From the NCBI RefSeq assembly GCF_008831285.2, contig NW_022204669.1, forward strand, positions 64,001-77,105: a DNA stretch of 13,105 bases, in the 5' to 3' direction. The stretch comes from Nymphaea colorata (Eukaryota > Streptophyta > Magnoliopsida > Nymphaeales > Nymphaeaceae). The translations under genes and the position numbers were made by a program. Of the stretch, positions 1-6,979 are shown one piece after another (position 1 is the stretch's first letter; every line of letters starts with the position of its first letter). The notes under the pieces were generated by a model. The model was given only the letters and a program-made list of their open reading frames with translations. It was not told the origin of the DNA and did no database searches.

Positions 1-38
1 TGGTCCCTTACAGTTAATCTAGTGTATTTCACTTGTTA

Positions 39-488
39 TTACATCTATAATGAATGATTTAAATGATTGAAATCGCAAGTTCATATGGATACAAATGGGA
101 TCTATGCATTACTTTGAATGCGTGTAATTAGTCCGATGAGTTGAATTTGTTGTTACATCTATAGTGAACGATCTAAAGGATTGAAATCACGCGTTCGTAC
201 CAATACAAGTGAGATTTAAATGATTCATATGATCATGCATGCTTAATTGAATGTGTTTAACTTGTTGTTACATCTATATTAAATGATTTAGTAGATCGAA
301 ATCACAAGTTGTATGAAAATGAATGAGATTCGAGTGATTCATTTGGTGTCTTATGGTTTACCTAATGTGTTTCACTAGTTGTTACATTTATAATGATTCT
401 TAATACGGATGTCCTTAACAAGTGATTCATTTGGTGTCATATAGTTAACCTAATGTGTTTCACTTGTAATTTAATTGAATGTGCTTAA
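39..488 (+). repeat. Block I of the HOR (C1-A1-B1 plus fused D-D')
   Basis: Monomers read C1 39-152, A1 153-267, B1 268-381, then an aberrant piece at 382-488. That piece has a landmark start, then an A-type tail (about 401-419), a B-type second half (420-466) and another A-type tail (about 470-488). This is the same order of parts as D followed by D' elsewhere, but without the internal TTACAT landmark and with a longer B portion. I read it as a variant D-D' pair. C2, A2 and B2 are missing in direct orientation here; an A2-B2-like dimer follows in inverted orientation. The A1 at 153 and B1 at 268 most resemble those of block III (1563, 1678). Equivalents are 3194-3644, 6349-6799, 9505-9955 and 12660-13105. 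Confidence 0.8.
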
Positions 489-529
489 CAAGTGAATTAG
501 GTTAACAATAGGGCACCAAATGAATCACT
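421..529. repeat. Foldback (imperfect palindrome) at the left inversion junction, copy 1
   Basis: Left arm 421-466 and right arm 489-529 are reverse complements. The outer 16 bases (AGTGATTCATTTGGTG against CACCAAATGAATCACT) pair perfectly. GTTAACCTAA pairs with TTAGGTTAAC, and the inner CACTTGT pairs with ACAAGTG (461-467 with 488-494). The left arm has five extra bases near 455-459. The 20-22-base spacer is an A-type monomer tail. In single strands this could form a stem-loop of about 40 base pairs, or a cruciform in duplex DNA; neither can be shown from sequence. Confidence 0.9.
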
Positions 530-668
530 CAAATCTCATTCATTTTCATGCAAGCCTGTGATTTCAATCTACTAAATCATTTAACATGGATATAACAATA
601 AGTCAAGTACATTCAATAAAGTATGCGTGATCATATGAATCACTTAAATCTGACTCGTATTGGTACGA
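489..668 (-). repeat. Inverted A2-B2 monomer dimer, copy 1
   Basis: Read on the minus strand, this 180-base stretch begins within an A monomer and continues through a complete landmark (TTATATCC) into a B monomer, ending at its CACTTG tail. Two diagnostic features place it with A2-B2 and not A1-B1: an ATACGAG motif in the A part and a TCACAGGC motif in the B part that is closer to TCATAGGT. It is reverse-complementary to 196-374. By eye there are about 22 mismatches over some 175 aligned bases, mostly transitions, and one 5-base gap. At its right edge it abuts ACTATAGTGCACGATC of the next A1 monomer, replacing that monomer's landmark. Confidence 0.88.
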
Positions 669-1448
669 CTATAGTGCACGATCTAAAGGATTGAAATTAC
701 AAGTTCGTATCAATACAAGTGCGATTTAAGTGATTCAAATGATCACACATACTTAATTGAATGTGCTTAACTTATTGTTACATCCATGTTGCTTGATTAA
801 GTGAACTGAAATCACAAGTTTGTATGAAAATGAATGTGATTCGAGTGATTCATTTGGTGTCTTATAGTTAACCTAACGTGTTTCACATGTTATTACATCC
901 ATGATCAATGATTTAAATAATTAAAACTCACAAGTTTATATGGATATAAAGGAGACCTATGCATTAGTTTGATCCTTTCTAGTTTGTACGATAAGTTGAA
1001 CATGTTGTTACATCTATAGTGATCGATGCACAAGTTCACATCAATACGAGTGGGATTTAAGTGATTCAATTGATCACGCATATTTAATTGAATGTACTTA
1101 ACTTGTTGTTACGTTTATATTAAATGATTTAGTAAATTCAAATCATAGGTTTATATGAAAATGAATGGGATTCGAGTGATTCATTTGGTGTCTTACAGGT
1201 AACTTAATGTGTTTCACTTGTTATTACATACATTTGATCACTTATGTTTAATCGAGAGATTATGTGATTCATTTTTACTTGTTCTTACATACATTTGATA
1301 ACTTATATTTAATTGAATGTGCGTAACCATTTGTTACATACGTATAGAATGACTTAGTGGCTTGAAAAAAGAAGTCCGTTTGGAAATGAATGAGAGTCAA
1401 GTCACTATATTGGTCCCTTATAGTTAATCTAATGTATTTCACTTGTTA
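669..1448 (+). repeat. Block II of the HOR (A1-B1-C2-A2-B2-D-D'-E)
   Basis: Monomers are A1 669-777 (start lost to the inversion), B1 778-892, C2 893-1007, A2 1008-1108, B2 1109-1223, D 1224-1284, D' 1285-1333 and E 1334-1448. The A2 is only 101 bases. Against the A2 at 1908 it lacks exactly 14 bases (TAAGGAATTGAAAT) between GATCGATG and CACAAGTT. A1-B1 here share private variants with block IV (GTGCGATTTAAGTGATTCAA, TTACATCCAT, TTGCT), so these blocks look like sisters. C1 is absent, apparently displaced by the inverted dimer. Equivalents are 3825-4604, 6980-7759 and 10136-10915. Confidence 0.85.
1334..1448 (+). repeat. E monomer (diverged B-like type, example)
   Basis: This full-length 115-base monomer ends each block. 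It aligns with B through AAATGAATGAGAGTC and TGGTCCCTTATAGTTAATCT (B has TGGTGTCTTATAGTTAACCT), but its first half (ATACGTATAGAATGACTTAG) is the most diverged of the full-length types. Other copy-1 examples are 3079-3193 (complete) and 2248-2299 (truncated). Confidence 0.75.
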
Positions 1449-2299
1449 TTACATCTATAATGAATGATTTAAATGGTTGAAATCACAAGTTTATATGGAT
1501 ACAAATGGTTGAAGTCACTATATTTGTACACGTGTAGTTAGTCCGATGAGTTGAATTTGTTGTTACATCTATAGGGAACGTTCTAAAGGATTGAAATCAC
1601 ATGTTCGTACGAATACAAGTGAGATTTAAGTGATTCATATAATCATGCATACTTAATTGAATGTGTTTAACTTGTTGTTACGTCTATAATAAATGATTTA
1701 GTAGATTGAAATCACAAGTTTGTGCGAAAATGAATGAGATTCGAGTGATTCATTTGGTGTCTTGTAGTTAACCTATTGTGTTTCACTTGTTATTACATCT
1801 TTGATCAATGATTTAAATGATTAAAACTTACAAGTTTGTATGGATATAAAGGAGACCTATGCATTAGTTTGATCCCTTGTAGTTAGTTCAATAAGTTGAA
1901 CTAGTTCTTACATCTATGGTGATCGATGTAAGGAATTGAAATCACAAGTTCGTATCAATACGAGTGGGATTTAAGTGATTCATTTTATCACACATACGTA
2001 ATTGAATGTGCTTAACTTGTTGTTACGTCTATATTAAATGATTTAGTAGATTAAAATCATAGGTTTGTATGAAAATGAATGATATTGGAGTGATTCATTT
2101 GGTGTCTTGTAAGTAACCTAATGTGTTTCACTTGTTATTACATATATTTGATCACTTATATTTAATTGAGAGATTAAGTGATTCATTTTCACTTGTTATT
2201 ACATATAATTGATCACTTGTATTTAATTGAATGTGCGTGACCATTTCTTACTTACGTATAGAATGACCTAGTGGCTTTGATACCAGAAGTTCGTTTGGA
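1449..2299 (+). repeat. Block III of the HOR (C1-A1-B1-C2-A2-B2-D-D'-truncated E)
   Basis: This is the most regular block. Monomers are C1 1449-1562, A1 1563-1677, B1 1678-1792, C2 1793-1907, A2 1908-2022, B2 2023-2137, D 2138-2198, D' 2199-2247 and E 2248-2299. The E monomer has only its first 52 bases, ending at GTTCGTTTGGAA. About 63 bases, including its TGGTCCCTTA part, are missing at the join to block IV. Equivalents are 4605-5454, 7760-8610 and 10916-11766. Copy 2 has its missing G in the A2 here. Confidence 0.87.
2138..2247 (+). repeat. D and D' shortened monomers (example pair)
   Basis: D (2138-2198, 61 bases) joins a landmark start, an A-type tail (TTGATCACTTATATTTAATT) and a B-type middle (AGTGATTCATTT) straight to CACTTG. 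D' (2199-2247, 49 bases) is a landmark start joined to an A-type tail ending GTGCGTGACC. Together they are 110 bases, about one monomer. They look like internal-deletion derivatives of A and B. The other pairs in copy 1 are 1224-1333 and 2970-3078. Confidence 0.75.
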
Positions 2300-3193
2300 A
2301 TACATATATAATGAATGATTTAAATGATTGAAATCACATGTTCATGTGGATACAAACGCGTGTAGTTAGTCCGATGAGTTGAATTTATTGTTACAACTAT
2401 AGTGCACGATCTAAATGATTGAAATCACAAGTTCGTATCAATACAAGTGCGATTTAAGTGATTCAAATGATCACACATACTTAATTGAATGTGCTTAACT
2501 TGTTGTTACATCCATATTGCTAGATTAAGTGAATTCAAATCACAAGTTTGTGTGAAAATAAATGAGATTTGAGTGATTCATTTGGTGTCTTATAATTAAC
2601 CTAATGTGTTTCACTCGTTATGACATCTATGATCAACGATTTAAACGATAAAAACTCACAAGTTTATATGGATGTAAAGGAGACCTATGGATTAGTTTAG
2701 TTTGATCCCTTGTAGTTTGTTCAATAAGTTGAACATGTTGTTACATCTCATTCATTTGTATCCATACGCACACTAAATCACTCGTCTCAATACGAGTGAG
2801 ATTTAAGTGATTCATTTGATCACGCATACTTAATTGAATGTGCTTAACTTGTTGTTACGTCTATATTAAATGATTTAGTATATTGAAATCATAGGTTTGT
2901 ATGGAAATGAATGAGATTTGAGTGATTCATTTGGTGTCTTGTAGGTAACCTAATATGTTTCACTTGTTATTACATATATTTGATCACATATATTTAATTG
3001 AGAGATTAAATGATTCATTTTCACTTGTTATTACATATATTTGATCAATATATTTAATTGAGTGTGCGTAGCCATTTGTTACATACGTATAGAATGACTT
3101 AGTGGCTTGAAATAAGAAGTTCGTTTGGAAATGAATGAGAGTCAGGTCATTAAGTTGGTCCCTTACAGTTAATCTAGTGTATTTCACTTGTTA
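2300..3193 (+). repeat. Block IV of the HOR (truncated C1-A1-B1-C2-A2-B2-D-D'-E)
   Basis: Monomers are C1 2300-2390 (91 bases, lacking about 23 internal bases between GGATACAAA and CGCGTGTAGT), A1 2391-2505, B1 2506-2620, C2 2621-2740 (120 bases, with a 5-base TTTAG-type duplication at about 2695-2704), A2 2741-2854 (its first half replaced by an inverted patch), B2 2855-2969, D 2970-3030, D' 3031-3078 and E 3079-3193. The final E crosses the HOR boundary used here, which is arbitrary. Equivalents are 5455-6348, 8611-9504 and 11767-12659. Confidence 0.85.
2746..2799. repeat. Small inverted patch and 8-base dyad in the block IV A2 monomer
   Basis: The A2 monomer should read on from TTACATCTATGGTGATCGATG, but here 2746-2785 carries CTCATTCATTTGTATCC and following bases. 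On the minus strand this reads as satellite text (GGATACAAATGAATGAG), resembling C1 and B material. Where the inverted patch meets direct sequence there is a perfect dyad, TCACTCGT (2778-2785) and ACGAGTGA (2792-2799), around a CTCAAT loop. Equivalent dyads are at 5933-5954, 9089-9110 and 12245-12265, the last with a 5-base loop. Confidence 0.75.
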
Positions 3194-3576
3194 TTACATC
3201 TATAATGAATGATTTAAATGATTGAAATCGCAAGTTCATATGGATACAAATGGGATCTATGCATTACTTTGAATGCGTGTAATTAGTCCGATGAGTTGAA
3301 TTTGTTGTTACATCTATAGTGAACGATCTAAAGGATTGAAATCACGCGTTCGTACCAATACAAGTGAGATTTAAATGATTCATATGATCATGCATGCTTA
3401 ATTGAATGTGTTTAACTTGTTGTTACATCTATATTAAATGATTTAGTAGATCGAAATCACAAGTTTGTATGAAAATGAATGAGATTCGAGTGATTCATTT
3501 GGTGTCTTATGGTTTACCTAATGTGTTTCACTAGTTGTTACATTTATAATGATTCTTAATACGGATGTCCTTAACA

Positions 3577-3685
3577 AGTGATTCATTTGGTGTCATATAG
3601 TTAACCTAATGTGTTTCACTTGTAATTTAATTGAATGTGCTTAACAAGTGAATTAGGTTAACAATAGGGCACCAAATGAATCACT
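3577..3685. repeat. Foldback at the inversion junction, copy 2
   Basis: Same arms and spacer as 421-529, with no base difference seen. Confidence 0.9.
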
Positions 3686-3824
3686 CAAATCTCATTCATT
3701 TTCATGCAAGCCTGTGATTTCAATCTACTAAATCATTTAACATGGATATAACAATAAGTCAAGTACATTCAATAAAGTATGCGTGATCATATGAATCACT
3801 TAAATCTGACTCGTATTGGTACGA
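3645..3824 (-). repeat. Inverted A2-B2 monomer dimer, copy 2
   Basis: Identical to the inverted dimer at 489-668, including both junctions, so the inversion was in place before the 3.156-kb unit was amplified. Confidence 0.88.
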
Positions 3825-6731
3825 CTATAGTGCACGATCTAAAGGATTGAAATTACAAGTTCGTATCAATACAAGTGCGATTTAAGTGATTCAAATGATC
3901 ACACATACTTAATTGAATGTGCTTAACTTATTGTTACATCCATGTTGCTTGATTAAGTGAACTGAAATCACAAGTTTGTATGAAAATGAATGTGATTCGA
4001 GTGATTCATTTGGTGTCTTATAGTTAACCTAACGTGTTTCACATGTTATTACATCCATGATCAATGATTTAAATAATTAAAACTCACAAGTTTATATGGA
4101 TATAAAGGAGACCTATGCATTAGTTTGATCCTTTCTAGTTTGTACGATAAGTTGAACATGTTGTTACATCTATAGTGATCGATGCACAAGTTCACATCAA
4201 TACGAGTGGGATTTAAGTGATTCAATTGATCACGCATATTTAATTGAATGTACTTAACTTGTTGTTACGTTTATATTAAATGATTTAGTAAATTCAAATC
4301 ATAGGTTTATATGAAAATGAATGGGATTCGAGTGATTCATTTGGTGTCTTACAGGTAACTTAATGTGTTTCACTTGTTATTACATACATTTGATCACTTA
4401 TGTTTAATCGAGAGATTATGTGATTCATTTTTACTTGTTCTTACATACATTTGATAACTTATATTTAATTGAATGTGCGTAACCATTTGTTACATACGTA
4501 TAGAATGACTTAGTGGCTTGAAAAAAGAAGTCCGTTTGGAAATGAATGAGAGTCAAGTCACTATATTGGTCCCTTATAGTTAATCTAATGTATTTCACTT
4601 GTTATTACATCTATAATGAATGATTTAAATGGTTGAAATCACAAGTTTATATGGATACAAATGGTTGAAGTCACTATATTTGTACACGTGTAGTTAGTCC
4701 GATGAGTTGAATTTGTTGTTACATCTATAGGGAACGTTCTAAAGGATTGAAATCACATGTTCGTACGAATACAAGTGAGATTTAAGTGATTCATATAATC
4801 ATGCATACTTAATTGAATGTGTTTAACTTGTTGTTACGTCTATAATAAATGATTTAGTAGATTGAAATCACAAGTTTGTGCGAAAATGAATGAGATTCGA
4901 GTGATTCATTTGGTGTCTTGTAGTTAACCTATTGTGTTTCACTTGTTATTACATCTTTGATCAATGATTTAAATGATTAAAACTTACAAGTTTGTATGGA
5001 TATAAAGGAGACCTATGCATTAGTTTGATCCCTTGTAGTTAGTTCAATAAGTTGAACTAGTTCTTACATCTATGGTGATCGATGTAAGGAATTGAAATCA
5101 CAAGTTCGTATCAATACGAGTGGATTTAAGTGATTCATTTTATCACACATACGTAATTGAATGTGCTTAACTTGTTGTTACGTCTATATTAAATGATTTA
5201 GTAGATTAAAATCATAGGTTTGTATGAAAATGAATGATATTGGAGTGATTCATTTGGTGTCTTGTAAGTAACCTAATGTGTTTCACTTGTTATTACATAT
5301 ATTTGATCACTTATATTTAATTGAGAGATTAAGTGATTCATTTTCACTTGTTATTACATATAATTGATCACTTGTATTTAATTGAATGTGCGTGACCATT
5401 TCTTACTTACGTATAGAATGACCTAGTGGCTTTGATACCAGAAGTTCGTTTGGAATACATATATAATGAATGATTTAAATGATTGAAATCACATGTTCAT
5501 GTGGATACAAACGCGTGTAGTTAGTCCGATGAGTTGAATTTATTGTTACAACTATAGTGCACGATCTAAATGATTGAAATCACAAGTTCGTATCAATACA
5601 AGTGCGATTTAAGTGATTCAAATGATCACACATACTTAATTGAATGTGCTTAACTTGTTGTTACATCCATATTGCTAGATTAAGTGAATTCAAATCACAA
5701 GTTTGTGTGAAAATAAATGAGATTTGAGTGATTCATTTGGTGTCTTATAATTAACCTAATGTGTTTCACTCGTTATGACATCTATGATCAACGATTTAAA
5801 CGATAAAAACTCACAAGTTTATATGGATGTAAAGGAGACCTATGGATTAGTTTAGTTTGATCCCTTGTAGTTTGTTCAATAAGTTGAACATGTTGTTACA
5901 TCTCATTCATTTGTATCCATACGCACACTAAATCACTCGTCTCAATACGAGTGAGATTTAAGTGATTCATTTGATCACGCATACTTAATTGAATGTGCTT
6001 AACTTGTTGTTACGTCTATATTAAATGATTTAGTATATTGAAATCATAGGTTTGTATGGAAATGAATGAGATTTGAGTGATTCATTTGGTGTCTTGTAGG
6101 TAACCTAATATGTTTCACTTGTTATTACATATATTTGATCACATATATTTAATTGAGAGATTAAATGATTCATTTTCACTTGTTATTACATATATTTGAT
6201 CAATATATTTAATTGAGTGTGCGTAGCCATTTGTTACATACGTATAGAATGACTTAGTGGCTTGAAATAAGAAGTTCGTTTGGAAATGAATGAGAGTCAG
6301 GTCATTAAGTTGGTCCCTTACAGTTAATCTAGTGTATTTCACTTGTTATTACATCTATAATGAATGATTTAAATGATTGAAATCGCAAGTTCATATGGAT
6401 ACAAATGGGATCTATGCATTACTTTGAATGCGTGTAATTAGTCCGATGAGTTGAATTTGTTGTTACATCTATAGTGAACGATCTAAAGGATTGAAATCAC
6501 GCGTTCGTACCAATACAAGTGAGATTTAAATGATTCATATGATCATGCATGCTTAATTGAATGTGTTTAACTTGTTGTTACATCTATATTAAATGATTTA
6601 GTAGATCGAAATCACAAGTTTGTATGAAAATGAATGAGATTCGAGTGATTCATTTGGTGTCTTATGGTTTACCTAATGTGTTTCACTAGTTGTTACATTT
6701 ATAATGATTCTTAATACGGATGTCCTTAACA

Positions 6732-6840
6732 AGTGATTCATTTGGTGTCATATAGTTAACCTAATGTGTTTCACTTGTAATTTAATTGAATGTGCTTAAC
6801 AAGTGAATTAGGTTAACAATAGGGCACCAAATGAATCACT
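6732..6840. repeat. Foldback at the inversion junction, copy 3
   Basis: Same arms and spacer as 421-529, with no base difference seen. Confidence 0.9.
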
Positions 6841-6979
6841 CAAATCTCATTCATTTTCATGCAAGCCTGTGATTTCAATCTACTAAATCATTTAACATGG
6901 ATATAACAATAAGTCAAGTACATTCAATAAAGTATGCGTGATCATATGAATCACTTAAATCTGACTCGTATTGGTACGA
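6800..6979 (-). repeat. Inverted A2-B2 monomer dimer, copy 3
   Basis: Identical to the inverted dimer at 489-668, in the same place in the unit. Confidence 0.88.

Larger units (their letters stand above)
1..3155 (+). repeat. HOR copy 1
   Basis: This is the first full unit, taken from the window start, which falls inside an E monomer; the phase is arbitrary. It lacks one T after position 310 (a TTT run in the other copies reads TT), which is its only difference from copy 3 that I could find. Landmark TTACAT-like motifs begin at 39, 153, 268, 382, 778, 893, 1008, 1109, 1224, 1285, 1334, 1449, 1563, 1678, 1793, 1908, 2023, 2138, 2199, 2248, about 2300, 2391, 2506, 2621, 2741, 2855, 2970, 3031 and 3079. 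Most steps are 114-115 bases. The exceptions mark shortened monomers and the inverted segment. Confidence 0.96.
3156..6310 (+). repeat. HOR copy 2
   Basis: This copy matches copy 1 base for base as far as I could read, with the T missing from copy 1 restored. It has one G missing from a GGG run at about 5122. Its parts are block I 3194-3644, inverted dimer 3645-3824, block II 3825-4604, block III 4605-5454 and block IV 5455-6348, the last running into the first 38 bases of copy 3. Confidence 0.96.

Noticed and set aside
229-242. Runs of overlapping six-base palindromes (ATGATCAT, ATGCAT, GCATGC) as protein binding sites
   Set aside because: Short palindromes such as TGATCA and GTTAAC are frequent across the AT-rich monomers. 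Nothing marks these as more than composition and repetition.
421-494. Intrinsic terminator or structured RNA gene at the palindrome
   Set aside because: There is no GC-rich stem followed by a T run, no neighbouring gene, and no RNA family features. The structure is explained by inverted satellite monomers.
421-529. A foldback transposon or MITE inserted in the satellite
   Set aside because: Both arms and the spacer are satellite monomer text, and there is no foreign core or convincing target-site duplication. A local inversion explains it better.
2984-3187. A 67-codon minus-strand open reading frame, repeated at 6139-6342, 9295-9498 and 12450-12653
   Set aside because: It starts with GTG and its only true ATG codon is the last one before the stop, so it has no usable start in a eukaryote. 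It runs across D, D', E and the next unit's boundary in satellite sequence. The frame is preserved in four copies only because the copies are identical, not through selection on codons. I see no ribosome binding site, domain or signal peptide.
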